DNA from: Gnetum montanum
Lineage: Eukaryota > Streptophyta > Gnetopsida > Gnetales > Gnetaceae
NCBI GenBank assembly: GCA_015680685.1
Contig: MNCI01005578.1
Span: 20,316 to 84,315 of the forward strand
Direction: 5' to 3'
DNA length: 64,000 nt
Below are positions 11,261-22,954 of the stretch, piece by piece. Each line of letters begins with the position of its first letter. Positions within the stretch are counted from its first letter, which is position 1. The notes beneath the pieces are model-generated. The model saw only the letters and a list, made by a program, of their open reading frames with translations. It did not search any database and was not told the origin of the DNA. A program made the position numbers and the translations under genes.

Positions 11261-11396
11261 GATGATGCCTTCTCGCAAAAAGGACATCAACTCCACAGGG
11301 CAACAAAAGAGAAACACAAATTATAAGGAAAGGATGCAACTAATTTTGTTGATCCTTGTACTTTGAGGTATAGCATACTTTGGCCGCTTACACTAG

Positions 11397-11600
11397 AAAT
11401 GTCTTCTTTGAGACTGAGATGTCTTTCTACATCAAACCTTCAGTCGAGAGAGATGTATTTTTCATAGGAAAGATGCCTTTGTGGAGACGTCTTCATGAAT
11501 ACATCTTTCTCATTGGAGAGACATATTTTCTAAGTCTTCTTCAATTATGGCAAGACATCTACTATTTTTAAAATACATCTACTCTTTAGGGGAGATGTCT
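11397..11600 (-). promoter_or_regulatory. palindrome array in LTR A (AGACGTCT type)
   Basis: Ten sites start at 11397, 11417, 11451, 11471, 11485, 11499, 11519, 11553, 11573 and 11593. One is the perfect AGACGTCT (11485) and the others differ by one to three changes. Steps are 20, 34, 20, 14, 14, 20, 34, 20, 20, where 34 equals 20 plus 14. It lies in U3 of the minus-oriented LTR. Confidence 0.75.
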
Positions 11601-12816
11601 TTTCTATAGGCCACAAAAATAAAACTACTCGTTTTGATGTCGAGAGCCTTCAGATGCCTCCAACCAAGTACCCATAGATCCTATAACCTCATAAACTCAT
11701 CAAAATGAGTAAAGCACTCTGAAATATGCCAAAACATTTAAGAATCATCCTCAATAAAAATCAACACAAATAGACACAATTTGCTTGAATTCTTTGTATT
11801 CGTCCATGCTCCCTTGAGTTCTTGTGATCTTGACTTTGCCTATGAGTCCTTGAGTCCTTTGCTCTTGCTCCTATAAACACAACAACCACATAAACATCAT
11901 TTGTTCTCCATTTTCCTTAAGGTTTTGACATACCAAAAGGTCAACAAGATGGAGTACCAAGCTAAATCTCTTCAATGACAAATATCAGACCTATTCCAGA
12001 GTGTCAAATTTAAGAAAATAAATCAAAGGATAGAAACAAGGCACACATGAATTCCTTGATGTAGCAATGGGTAGATATTATTCACTATTACATAGATGCC
12101 TAGACCATGAATTTTCTTAAAGGGAACAACTATGACACATCATTGATGGATTAAGGAACAAAATAGGAGAGACCATTAGAGTAAATTCCTAAGGAAGGTT
12201 ATAAAAAATGATAACTTATAAAATTTAAAGATTACTAGACCAAGTAGCAAAAGAAGAAGAATATCTACACAAAAGAGAATCAGTTGAAGAGTATAATAGA
12301 GATCCAACTATCAGAAAAAGAGATGTGAGAATATGTAAAATATAAGAAGAAGAAACATTAGGAGATGTGATCCAGCAAAAGACTTTACATATTTAGAAAT
12401 AAGTAAGTGACATTACAACAAAGGTAGAGAAAATGTGGGATTCTATGGATGAAAAATTTACTACAACACAAAAGATAATTGAGAAGAAAATTGAAAAAGT
12501 ATTCAATAGAAATAAGAATTGGAAAAAGAAAAATAATAATGAACATGATAATTATAAAAGCAAAGGAAAAGTTGTTGCAGTACAGGAAGTTATAGCTCAA
12601 GTTTTGAAGATGATACAGGTGCTAAAGTACGTTAATATGAACATCCTAATGGATGTTGTTCTATTATGGTCCACTTGCAAGAGTCTAGGAAACATGTACT
12701 TATTCTAAAATTTGTCAAAAAAAAAACAAAACAAATGCCTAGATAATTACCTTATTGAAAACATAATTATAGGCAATCCTATTAGTAACCATATTATCTA
12801 AGTGGGGCTTATCCTC

Positions 12817-13991
12817 TAAGGACTGAGAACTTAGAAGGGGAATGAATAAGTTCCCCACTTTAAACAACTAAGAAAACCAAAATTGCATACAAATTTACAT
12901 GGTTCCCCATCTTGGATACATCCACACTTGAAGGGTAAAAACACTGCATACCTTTGGACTTTGTTTCTTCAAAAAGTGGTTTAAAGGAAACCACAACCTT
13001 TATAATATTTGAGCTCCACTCAGAGTATTTTGTCGCTGTAAACACACTTAAGCCTGCAAGGTTTCAACAAGCTCAAAAATATGATTTCAAGGCTCCCACA
13101 ACCCTTACAAAGATGTAACCTCTACTTGGAGTGTTTTCATAATGGAAACACACTCAACCCTACAAAGTCCTAACAAGCTTACAAGATGCCTTCTCATAAG
13201 AAGCACATCAACCCCATAGGGTTATAAAGATAGAAAAAGAATCAAGGAGAAAGTGTAACTAACTTTACAAATTCCTTGTAGTTAGGCACACATACAACAA
13301 TTCATAAATGATGGGAAATTGAGAAATGAAGATAATTCTCTTCATATACAATAATGGAATTGATCAATGAATAGTGCTTGTATGTTTCCCAAGAATTTCA
13401 CTTTGTTTTTTAGTCTTTTGCTTTCCAAAAACTTCTCAGAACTCATGCAACAACTAGGAAATAGCTAGCTGGGATGTCCCATTTGAGCTTGAACATATTC
13501 CTAAAAATTACCTTCATTCAGCTGGAACATTTCACCAAAAATTGGGATGTCTCACTTGGGATGTCCCAAAAGTAATTAGGACATTTGTTGTCAATTTGGG
13601 ACATCTAGCCTACTATTGTACTTTCAACTTTGGGACATTCCTATGATATTTAGGACATCTTGGCGGATCTTAGAATACATTTTTTGGCTTGTAGATGTTG
13701 TTTTCTAATTAAGATTTTGTATCATCTCATATTGGTATTCCAGCTCTTGTTCTATCATCCCATCTCTCATTTTGTCATCCTAGCTCTTATTTTGTCATCC
13801 TAGCTTTCATCTTGATAACTTAGCTCTCATTTTGGTAATTCAACACTCATTGTCTCAATCTCATCTTGTCACTTTGAAAATCATAATTGTGCTCTTAGCA
13901 TGTTCTTCCTTATCCTTACAACATAATACCATACAAACACATTTTCTACATTCTCTATTTTCTAAGGTTTTGACATACCAAAAGGTCAACA
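12817..13991 (-). mobile_element. solo LTR B in P1 gag, TSD TCCTC/TCCTT
   Basis: 1,175 bp, related to LTR A along its whole length and in the same antisense orientation; its right end reads GGTTTTGACATACC..GGTCAACA like A. Flanks are TCCTC (12812-12816) and TCCTT (13992-13996), a target duplication with one C/T difference. The terminal TG complement has decayed to TA at the left. Solo LTR. Confidence 0.8.
13471..13661 (-). promoter_or_regulatory. palindrome array in LTR B (GGGACGTCCC type)
   Basis: Nine 10-bp sites start at 13471, 13490, 13524, 13544, 13558, 13578, 13598, 13632 and 13652. Forms include GGGATGTCCC (13471 and 13558) and GGGACATCTA. Steps are 19, 34, 20, 14, 20, 20, 34, 20, almost the same as in LTR A, but the arms are GGGA..TCCC rather than AGA..TCT. 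Confidence 0.75.
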
Positions 13992-16072
13992 TCCTTAATT
14001 GCAAGAGTAATACCAACAATAGTAGCAATAACCATAGTTATGGGGGATGCAACTGGCAAGGCAACATTATACATAATCACAAATGGATCCTTATTGATAC
14101 TACATCCAATGTCCTATATTCTTAGAAAGTAGCCATGTTTAGGCTTCTTCTTCCTACTATCCAGCCGAATACAACAAGCCTACAAATCCATGCATGGAGT
14201 CACAACCTTACATGTCTCAACTAGCAATATGTTCATCTTATCAAGCTCTTAATTCTTTGCCACCAATACCACTACCTATAATGTAAGAAGAACTACCAAC
14301 ATAACCATAGTAGCAAAGTGCTATCAAGGTAGTGAATACATAAGAGAACCTAACCAGTACAAGTGAACTAAGATCAAGGAAATATCCCTTCTTTAGGACA
14401 AGTCCAAAAAATGTTTAAAGGACATGAACCTTATTTGACGCTATTCCTTCCACATTAAATCCTCAAGATAGTACCATGCTTCCAATACTAACTAGAAATG
14501 ACTTAACAACTGTTATGCTCACATAAGCTGTAATGCATTAGATAAAGATAAGAGCACTTTCCAAGAAATGAACAAATTTAGGAAGTCCTTTAATATATCT
14601 CCAAATAGCAAGATATAAATTAAGTAAATCTCTATTAGATTCTAGATCAGGAGTGAATTTCATCTTTCAAGACATGTACAAGGCCTAGAATTTAACTCTA
14701 TTAAGGAAATGCAATATCCAATTAGATCTAGCGAATCAATCTATTGCTATTTTACTTGGACAAGTGGAAGATGTGATAACTACCATAAGTGGCTAGTATT
14801 ACCCTGCTAATTTTCTTGTTATTTATATGAAAAAGAAAAAAGGGAGAATTTCCTATAATTATGGCAAGGACATGGCTTAGCACCATGGATGCTAAGCTAG
14901 AAGTTGGTAACTTATCCTTGAAAATCTCCAAGAAAGATGAAGTTAGAACTGTTCAAAGACATAGAGTTCCATGTATCGCATATAGTGATAATAGGTGCAA
15001 GTGTGTCCAGAAAGTTTGAACAAGACAATATGCTAGCTCAACATGTAAATGATGTGTTAAAAGAATGTGTGTACAATAATGTTTATATGTAATAACCACA
15101 GAACAAGAAGGCACTTGATGGTTGACCAATGAAGCAGAATTAGAATCAAACATATGCATAAAACTAGTTTAAAAAATTACAAGTGCTTACATAGAAGAAA
15201 TTGACAAAATGAAATAGATACGAAAGCAACCTTCCTATACTAAGTTTTAACAAGATGAGGATGTTGAATGGGAAAAATTAAAGATACTAGAAAAGTATGA
15301 ACCAAAACCACTAGAAGTAAAAGCCTTATCAAATGCACTTGAATATGCTTTTCTAAATAACAAAAAGGTAGTAATTATAAATGTCAATCTTGATAAAGAA
15401 TAGAAAAAAGGATTGTTGAAAGTGGCAAACAAATGGCCAACTACATTTGTATGGTCTTATGATAAAATAACTATCATTGATCCATGAATTTATCAACACT
15501 ATATCTACATCAATCTAGATGTTAAGCCATGCTACCAACCTCGACAAAGATTGAATCCAAAACTTAAAGAAGTTATCAAATAAGAACTAGAAAAGTTACT
15601 AAATGCAGGGTTCATCTATCCTATTGTAGATAGTAAATGGATTAGTCCATTGGTCATTATTCCAAAGAAGGATGGCAAGTGGAGGATCTATATAGATTTT
15701 TTATTGTTGAATATGACAACATTTAGAGATCATTTTTCTTTGCCAAGTTTTGGATACTATTGCAAGACATCAGTATTATAGTTTTCTGGAATGATACAGC
15801 AGATACAACCAAATACGCATTGCACTAGAAGATTAAGAAAAGACAACATTCACTAGTCCATGGGGAACATTCATATACAGGCAAATGCCATTTGGCTTGT
15901 GCAATGTTTTAGCAATATTCCAGAGACTTGTTCTTAATATATTCCAGAAATAGATTAGTAATGAAGTTGAGGTATTTATAGATGATTTTTCTACTTATGT
16001 GGTGTAGGAACATCTCTTCCAATCCCCTTGTTATTCCCTACATGTGTGTTTTGTAGCTTTTGGGCTTTGTGG

Positions 16073-16301
16073 AGACATCTTAGAGGATAAGAAGATGTCT
16101 TGCCTAGGAGTTGAGTTTTCACAGAAGATGTCTTGGACCTGATAGGAGGTGTCTTGGTCTAGGAGAATACATCTTATCCAAAATGAATATGTATAAGGGA
16201 AGATGTCTCCCCAATAGAGGAGACATCTTAAGAAAGACATCTTGTGCTAAAGGAGATGTCTTGCCCATGGAGGAGAGATCTCCCAAAAATAGCAGACGTC
16301 T
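16073..16301 (+). promoter_or_regulatory. palindrome array in the outer solo LTR
   Basis: Ten sites of AGACGTCT, AGATGTCT or AGACATCT type start at 16073, 16093, 16136, 16157, 16177, 16201, 16221, 16235, 16254 and 16294. Steps of 19-21 dominate, with one 14 and one 40. The last site (16294) is the unmutated palindrome. Confidence 0.75.
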
Positions 16302-16856
16302 CATATGAAAGCTAGAATTTTATAGAAGATAATCCAAGGAGGCCAAAGACAACCTGTATGATTAGGAAACTTCTAGAATTGATCGTTCCAATTTAGGAAA
16401 AAATAGAAGAAGGCAGAAAAAGATGGAAAATAGTGGAAGACCTTCAAGTGGAGCTGAAGGAAGGTTTCCTAGGGTTTTTCTTATCTTGTTTCCTTAATAA
16501 TTTTGTGGTATTCATGCTTATAACTATATAGAGAATTAAAAGAGGATATGTTAAAAGTTCATGTGTGAACTTGAACAAGAGTAGGAAGAGTACATTGAGT
16601 GAGTGCATAGAGGTTGTAGCTCCAAGGTCAATTGTGTAGACCTATGTATTCTTGTCTTACTTGGGAGTTGAGATCTGAGTTCCAAGTTATAAAAGAGATT
16701 CTTTATCACCTATGTCTTGCATTAAAAAATAATTATTGTATGATTGTAGAGCCTCATGCTTTGCAGCATTGTTTAAGAGTTTTGAGAGGTTTTGTAGTTT
16801 TGTGAATTTTGGAAATCAAATTGTAATCTTCTATTTGAATAATTGAACATAGATAG

Positions 16857-17833
16857 TGATGAGACGCGAATTGCACAGGCCGTGATATCGCATACGCGAT
16901 ATCGTGTCCGCTGCGATATCGCATCCCCTGCGATATTGCGTACGCGATATCACGTCCATCCCTGCGATATCGCGGTCCGTCGCCATATCTATAAATAAGA
17001 GGTGGCACTCCCCTCATTTCCAATCAGATAGGCTAAGTAGCGATGCTCTGGCGGATTGCTCACCCCAGAGATAGAATATTTTCCATGTGCCCGCAGTAGG
17101 AGTCGCCCAAGTGAACGGTTCTTTATTCGAGTAGCTTTGTACATGAACGCAAGTTGTGTACGGCAATAAAGATGAGCTTTGTGGATAAACCTTGCAGTGC
17201 ATGGATAGGTTTAATTAATGTTATTTACTACTTTCCTAGTAACGCGGCATGAGTACGACTTGATTACGAGCGTTGACGAACATGTACGGCTAGCCAAGGA
17301 ATCGGCTACTCATCGCGAATAGATTCTCTCAACCCTTTCCTCCTAGACGTGAGACAAGTACGACTTGATTACGAGCATCCACGGATGTGTATGACTAGTC
17401 AAGGAATCGGCTGCTTATCACAAATAGGTTAGTTAAGTGCCTCAGTACAACCGCTTCGAGCACGTGCGTTACGTGTGGTGATCCCAGTAACGATTAGCAT
17501 TTGGTAGCCACGGTTGCACAGTTTAGGGTGTGTACGGCAAGTGGGAACGGATGCCGACGCTAGGACTTAGTGTTGTAGTTAGAGTTAGTTAGTTTCTCAA
17601 CCCTTCATCCTCATAGCTTAGGAAATAAATCAAAAAGTGCCAAAAAAATCATATACCTCAGACTTGCTTAACCATACACCGTGACACATACAAGCAAGCC
17701 TGGGAAGACAATGAACGATTAACCCCAAGTGTTTCTTGTGGTGTTAAGACATTTAGTCTGCGGAGTTCGACCGGATCGCGCATGCACACTCGTATTCGTA
17801 TGGTTGAGTGTAGGGGTACCTCGCCACTCATCA
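16857..17833 (+). mobile_element. young Athila-type solo LTR, TSD GATAG
   Basis: 977 bp with termini TGATGAG and CTCATCA and perfect flanking GATAG (16852-16856, 17834-17838). It aligns in reverse with LTR D (shared 'actgcgggcac' and 'tcgaataaag' words), which makes it the same family as M1. It is clearly richer in CpG than its surroundings, so it is the most recent LTR insertion in this stack. It contains an array and TATA box and AATAAA near 17167. Confidence 0.9.
16884..16997 (+). promoter_or_regulatory. GCGATATCGC array and TATA box of the young solo LTR
   Basis: GATATC cores start at 16884, 16898, 16915, 16932 (GATATT), 16946, 16966 and 16984 (CATATC). Most sit in the 10-bp palindrome GCGATATCGC. 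Steps are 14, 17, 17, 14, 20, 18. TATAAATA follows at 16990-16997, so the array directly abuts the core promoter. Confidence 0.8.
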
Positions 17834-18269
17834 GATAGTTTTCTTGTTTTCTAGCAAACAAATCATCTTTTCATAATATTTGGATTTAGTATTTGAAGTC
17901 AATTTAAGATGGAAGTAAACCTACTCCATTATGGACTTAACTTCAAGCAAGCTTTGGATTGCCTAGACTAAGTTTTAAAATAATGCATTGAAATAAATCT
18001 AAACCTTAATTAGTAGAAGAGCCTTTTAATGGTCCAAGATGGCATAGTTCTAGGACACAAGGTATTCCACAAGAAATAGACGTAGATCTTGATAAAATCA
18101 AAGTCATTCAAAATGTTATCCAAAGACCATAGATAGTTAAGGATGTTAGATTATTTCTTTGTCATACATGGTATTATAGAAGATTTATTAAAAAAATTTC
18201 TAAGATAGTAGAACTACTTGTCAAACTAACAATGAAAGATGCATCATTCTAGTGGTTTGAATAATGTGA

Positions 18270-18720
18270 AAGGGTATTTGAGAGCCTAAAACAAAAACTA
18301 ATTGAGACACCAATCCTTAGAGCTCCAGATTGATCTAGGCCTTTGCACATCAAGTTTGATGCTTCAAACTATGCATTAGGATTAGTGTTGACCTAGTTTG
18401 ATGATCAAAAGTAATCGTAATACATACACTACACTGGTAGAAGCATTACTAGAGCACAACTTAACTATACTACTATAGAGAAGAAGCTTATGGCCATGGT
18501 ATACACACTTGAAAATTTCTAACATTATGTGCTTAGGTATTCAATCTATGTTCATACCAACCACAATGCAATTTGATTCTTAATGATTAAACCAACAATT
18601 AATCTAAGAGTGATAATATGGCTCATTATACTATAGAAATTTGACATAGCAATGATGAACATGAAAGAAACTAAAACTATTGTAGTTAATCACCTATTAA
18701 GACTAAGATGGAATTCTCAA
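18270..18720 (+). pseudogene. P1 RNase H
   Basis: The RT tether SLKQKLIETPILRAPD is followed by the RNase H start KFDASNYALGLVL (about 18352), the TTIEKKLMAMVYTLE helix (about 18473) with its catalytic-region E, and VHTNHNAI (about 18550). This is the standard gypsy RT-RNase H order and would degrade the RNA of RNA-DNA hybrids. Several TAG and TAA codons interrupt it. Confidence 0.8.
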
Positions 18721-18939
18721 GAGAACGAGGAACCATTATCAAACTAGTTTCCCAATAAAAACTCATTTATAAAGACATTAATGGTTGTGGATTCAACAGC
18801 AAAATCATGGATTACCGATTATATGACTTATCCAACTACACAAGAACTTCTGGTTGAATGGGATAAAAAAATAAAAAGAACCATTCCTTCACAAGGTAGA
18901 ATAATATATAGAGATGAAATAAAATCTTTATAAGATTTG

Positions 18940-20017
18940 TGTAGATGGTTTAATACAATGGTATGTTCCATAGGAAAATTAGCAAAGAATCTTGCAAGAT
19001 GCACATGAAGGACCATGTGGTGGACATTATGTAGGAAGAAGAATAGCACTAAAACTTATGATGGTAGGCTAATTTTGGCCTACCATATTCAAGGACATAC
19101 ATAAGTTTATACAATCTTATGAAAGATGTCAAACAGATGGAAGACTAATTGCCAGAAATGAAGGACCACAATAATGAGTACAACCATTAGAACCATTCGA
19201 TATTTTAGGAATTGATTTTATAAAACTCATTACACCAATTTTAAATGGAAATTCCTACATTATTATGATTGTTGATGATTGCACTAAGTAGGTAGAAGTA
19301 GCTACAGTTAAAGATTGCATAGCTACAACATTTTTTTAATAACATGTAGTGAATAGGTTTGGAGTACCAAAAATGTTAATATCAAATAATAGAATTTATT
19401 TTACCAGAGCTACATTTAAAAAGTTAATGCAACATCTTGGCATGAATCCCAAACTCCCTAGACCTTATCATCTCTAATAAAATGGTTAAGCTAAAGTAGC
19501 TAATAGAGAAATCACACAAATATTAACTAGAACCGTTAGTTGATATAGGAAGGATTAGAGTACTAAGATTAACAATGCTCTATGGGCATCTCGATCTACT
19601 TGAAAACTTCCTATAGGATATTCACTGTATGAACTAATTTATGATAAATTACCTACCTTGTTAATTTAAGAGAAGTGATAAACACCCTGATAACCACCTA
19701 CGTGCTTGACTTAGAGATAGACCTAGCCTTGTCAAAATGATTAATAAACCTTAATTTATTGGATGAAAATCGATTATTAGTTAAAAGAAGCAATGAAGTT
19801 CATAAGAAATATTCTAAACATAGATATTATACCAAGATTAGATGAGTTCCTATTAGGCTTGAAGATAGTGTTATGTATTATAACCCAAACCATGTTACCT
19901 AAAGGATGAAGTTTTAGACTTTGTGGGAAGGATCCTATATAGTTCATGCCACATACTAATCTAGTGCCATGCAAATATATCATCTAGCTAATGCATAGAA
20001 ATTAATCCTTATCAACA
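18940..20017 (+). pseudogene. P1 integrase
   Basis: The HHCC region reads HEGPCGGHYVGRR (about 18997) and SYERCQ (about 19116), with the first C of the CxxC pair changed to Y. The core begins LEPFDILGIDFIKLI (about 19186), with VDDCTK after it. The second catalytic position reads SNNR instead of SDNG, and the expected E position reads AKVANRE, so two of the three acids are changed. It runs up to the M2 LTR at 20018, where P1 ends in this window; no P1 3' LTR was found. Confidence 0.82.
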
Positions 20018-20982
20018 TGATGATTAGCAAGTACCTCCTATGCCCAACTATATGAATCACAAACATTGATGTGTAATCTGATTGAATGTTATGGATGAAA
20101 CTAGTGTGGTATCTAGATTGTTAAGCATTGATTGTAGGTCATTGTCTTCTCACTTAGGCTAGTGATAGCTTTATGATATATGGTTTAGTCCAAAGTGAGG
20201 CATATGATTATGATGTTGTTGGGGCCTTAAAAATAACATAGAAATTAATTGTTTAACCTAATTAATAGCAAAAGGATAAATTCTAAGCTAGCTTAAGGGT
20301 GATGAGTATCCACTCCTAGCTTACTGTACACATCCTGAATTGATGTACCTACTACTGGGATTACCAAGTGTTATAATGCTAGGTGAACTAAGCAATAACA
20401 TTGGTAATATTACTAAGGGAATATGTGTTTATGCTTGAAACTAGTGTGTTCATTCCATCGATTGATTAATGTGCATGGAAATGTAAATATTAACCAATTA
20501 CATGGAAAATAAATTGCATTGAAACTAAATCTATTCTAAGTCAAAATGCTACAATGAATATGAATCAATCTTGATCTTATTATTATTCATAGAATGTGTC
20601 CAAGTATAATGCCACTTGAATAAGACTTCATACAATTGACTCAAATCCACACTACAAGCATTCACTGACTATTTGCTAAGATTACAAAATAAAATTACAA
20701 GAGTCTGGCTACAATATTGACCAAATGGTGCTAAATATATGGTAGGTTCTTGCATAGTTATAGGCAAATACATTGATGAGGATGTGTTAACATATTAGTT
20801 ACATTGATGGAGATGCATCAATGAGAATGTGTCAATGGGGATGCATCGACAAGGTTGCATCAATGTGTCCTCATTGACATATATGCATCGATGCATCTAA
20901 GATGCATTTATGGGAACGCTTTAATGAGGCTTCATTAATGGGGATGCATCGATGAAGTTTCCTAACATACCAGGTCTCATCA
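20018..20982 (-). mobile_element. 3' LTR of M2 (LTR F)
   Basis: 965 bp, TGATGA..CTCATCA termini, same family as LTRs C and D by the shared order of words ('ccaac(t/c)atatgaatcacaa', 'gggattaccaag'). The pyrimidine-rich TACCCCCACG to its right is a minus-strand polypurine tract, so this is the 3' LTR of a minus-strand element. It contains the best-kept 14-bp palindrome array. Confidence 0.82.
20771..20954 (-). promoter_or_regulatory. 14-bp-period CATCGATG array in LTR F
   Basis: Sites start at 20771, 20802, 20816, 20830, 20844, 20858, 20872, 20886, 20905, 20919, 20933 and 20947. Two are the perfect palindrome CATCGATG; others are CATTGATG, CATCAATG, CATTGACA and similar. Nine of eleven steps are exactly 14. 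A TATATTTA-like box in minus orientation lies near 20733, so the array is upstream of the core promoter. Confidence 0.82.
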
Positions 20983-20996
20983 TACCCCCACGATTA
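20983..20996 (-). other. polypurine tract of M2
   Basis: On the minus strand it reads GTTAATCGTGGGGGTA (20983-20998 region) immediately before the LTR. It sets the minus orientation of M2 and closely matches the tract of M1 at 23853. Confidence 0.7.
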
Positions 20997-20999
20997 ACT

Positions 21000-22949
21000 A
21001 AAAACTTGTCCTCGAGTTATATATAAATGGATGAAGTTTCATTACAAAAATTATGTGGTGACCAAGACTAGATTGGCTATCATTATAAAATTGTAGTACC
21101 ACATTAGACAATTTTGTTCAAGTGGATGTATTACAAAATGATAAAGAGAGACTAAATAGACATCAAAGTTTGCAAAATTGTAGAAGTCTTCAAAGATTTG
21201 CTGATGATGAATCTCCTTGTTATTGCTATAGTGGCAGACTTTCCAACCTTGATTATTATGTTGATGCTTCTCTTTTATGCAAAACATTCTTGAATAATGG
21301 ATTGAAATTTCTCCTCATTGTCACATGGGTTTAGTAAACATATGATGTTGGAGCTTTAATTATTGTATATGCTACTTATTTGCCTAGGGGTATCTCCTCA
21401 TCTATCCTTCTTTTGACCTCTTTTCCTTGCCTTGCAAAAGACCTTTAACCTTAGGCTTTTCTTTTAGCATCACTTGCAATCACCAAAGGATCAACATTAG
21501 TTTTGATAAATTTTCTTTAATAATTAACCCTTTTCAAATCCTTGGTTAGCTCAAAATTCAAAAAAAATTTAGCATTTAGACTCAAGGTGATTTCATAATA
21601 ATGCTCTCCAAGTCTCTAAGGTAACTAAAGTCATCAAGTTGTTCATGTTATTTTGATTGTTTTTACTATTAGTTACCATAATGTTCAAAAATGGGGTGTT
21701 AGAAAAATTTTGAAAATTACATCATTAACCCTACTCCCCCACAACTATAACTGAGCTTAACTCCAAAAACTCACAAGTTTTTGAATAATTAAAGCCAAAG
21801 GTCTAGTTCACAAGATGGCCAAGAAATTTTGAATTTAGAGGAAATTTCAATATAAAATCATTAAAGATAACTCAAAATTGATAAGAAGTTGGTTGCAAAA
21901 TCATGCATAAATTTAGAAACGCTATCTATGATGCTCTTGAAGATATGAGGTTTGGTTCATAGCCATGATCAACAAAAGCTATGCAAGTGGATCCTCCCCA
22001 AAGTAGGATCCTATCATAATGCCACTGTGTAACCACTTCTATACATGTTGGTGGGCATCTTAGAAGTCAAATGTAGATCATTCCTTTATTCCAAACAACA
22101 CACAATTTTCTTGGTTATGATCTTGCACTATATTGTACAAAACCATTAGACTCATAATTTCATGCAACAGTGAGGTGAATAATGGAATGAGAAGGGATTG
22201 CAGAGATTAGAACATGAGGTACCTAACCATTTCTACAATAAGTTCTTATGTTAATTGTGATTAAGATGACCATTGTACCTATTTGTCCAAGTTTTAGATG
22301 AAGTCCATACCATTAATAGTGGTCTTGCATTGATGTGCCCCTTCTTGCCTACCATCATGTGTCCATAACAATCATAGAGAACAAACATCACTTCAAAAAG
22401 AGAAGAAAAGAAAAGAAGGAAGTAAGGAGGGACCTTAGTTAGAGGAGTACCTTCAGGCATGGGTAACATGTCTTTCCAGCCCCATAACTAGTGCTTGTAG
22501 CCCATTATTATGTCTAAGGGATGTGCTTTGAATTTCCATTATTTTTTTCTCTTTTTCTTTTCTTTTCTTCTATTTCTTTTTTTTTTCAAGAAGCACACCA
22601 TGTAAAGACATGCTTCCTATTTATTGATCGGCAATAGGAGTGATGATATGTTCCATGAGGAGTCATAGGTCCCAAGGAGGAACTTAAGAAGAGAATCCAA
22701 AAATCCCCTTAAGGTCACATCCTTTGCCATTTTCACTTGGTCTTTTCCTCTTTCTTTAAGGCACAATGATCATTAATTAATTTTAGTTTTATGTGAGAAG
22801 AACCATATTGCTTTCATGATAAAGACCTCTCATTTATAGAACTAGAGGGATGGATGATGTGGTCTTACTTCTTTACATAATTGTTTATCCAATCATCTTA
22901 ATAGCATAGGACAAAGGTCCAAACACATGGTGTTGACTTTTGCTTCATG
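21000..22949 (-). other. M2 3' non-coding region, between polypurine tract and the M1 insertion
   Basis: No domain is recognisable. The half from about 21480 aligns with 26400-27990 of M1: both contain 'gaagaaaagagagaagtagg'-like purine runs, 'ccccataactagtgcttgtagccc' and 'tggatgatgtgg' in the same order. So it is the shared spacer between integrase and the 3' LTR. An open frame on the plus strand at 21122-21334 has no family match. Confidence 0.55.
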
Positions 22950-22954
22950 ATTGA

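Larger units (their letters stand above)
10860..11946 (-). mobile_element. solo LTR A in P1 gag, TSD AGATG
   Basis: 1,087 bp. Read on the minus strand it begins TGTTGACCTTTTGG; the plus-strand left end is TGAGGATC. Direct copies of AGATG flank it (10855-10859 and 11947-11951), so it is a genuine insertion, antisense to P1. No internal domain is present, so it is a solo LTR left by recombination. It contains a 34-G tract, a two-unit internal repeat and a palindrome array. Confidence 0.88.
9762..14460 (+). pseudogene. P1 gag, split by two solo LTRs
   Basis: Gag-like sequence of P1 in three pieces: 9762-10859, 11952-12816 and 13997-14460. The start (SYDHTNPHYPNFTF) and an RERK-rich linker are followed by NIPKFKRGY (about 10678) and a KKIEKVFNRNKNWKKKN basic part (12480 on), then a Y/Q/P-rich tail. 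The same order is found on the minus strand in M2 at 31140-32830 (for example MNNIPKFKRDY), which supports one gag family. No zinc knuckle is clear. Reading across the LTR at 10859/11952 stays in frame after removing the LTR and one target copy. Many stops elsewhere. Confidence 0.7.
16000..17928 (+). mobile_element. solo LTR in P1 RT, TSD TTATG, carrying a second LTR
   Basis: Termini TGGTGTAGG and CCTACTCCA (8 of 9 inverted match) with TTATG on both sides (15995-15999, 17929-17933). Without the nested LTR (16857-17838) it is about 947 bp. It carries an AGACGTCT-type array at 16073-16301. No internal domain, so a solo LTR. Orientation is taken from the array-then-R order and is less certain than the boundaries. 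Confidence 0.88.
15290..18260 (+). pseudogene. P1 reverse transcriptase, Athila type, split by nested LTRs
   Basis: A pre-RT region (15290-15530; KPLEVKALSNALEYAF) leads to the RT fingers and palm: CYQPRQRLNPKLKEVIK (15531 on), AGFIYPI, WISPLVIIPKKDGKWRIYIDF, and FTSPWGTF, QMPFGLCN in a shifted frame. The catalytic block VFIDDFSTY is at about 15972-15998. The element is then interrupted by 16000-17933 and resumes with YGLNFKQALDCLD and VQDGIVLGHK at 17931-18070. Removing the insert and one TTATG copy restores the reading frame across the gap. The IDDFS and LNPKLKEV wording is of the Athila lineage. Stops and shifts throughout. Confidence 0.88.
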
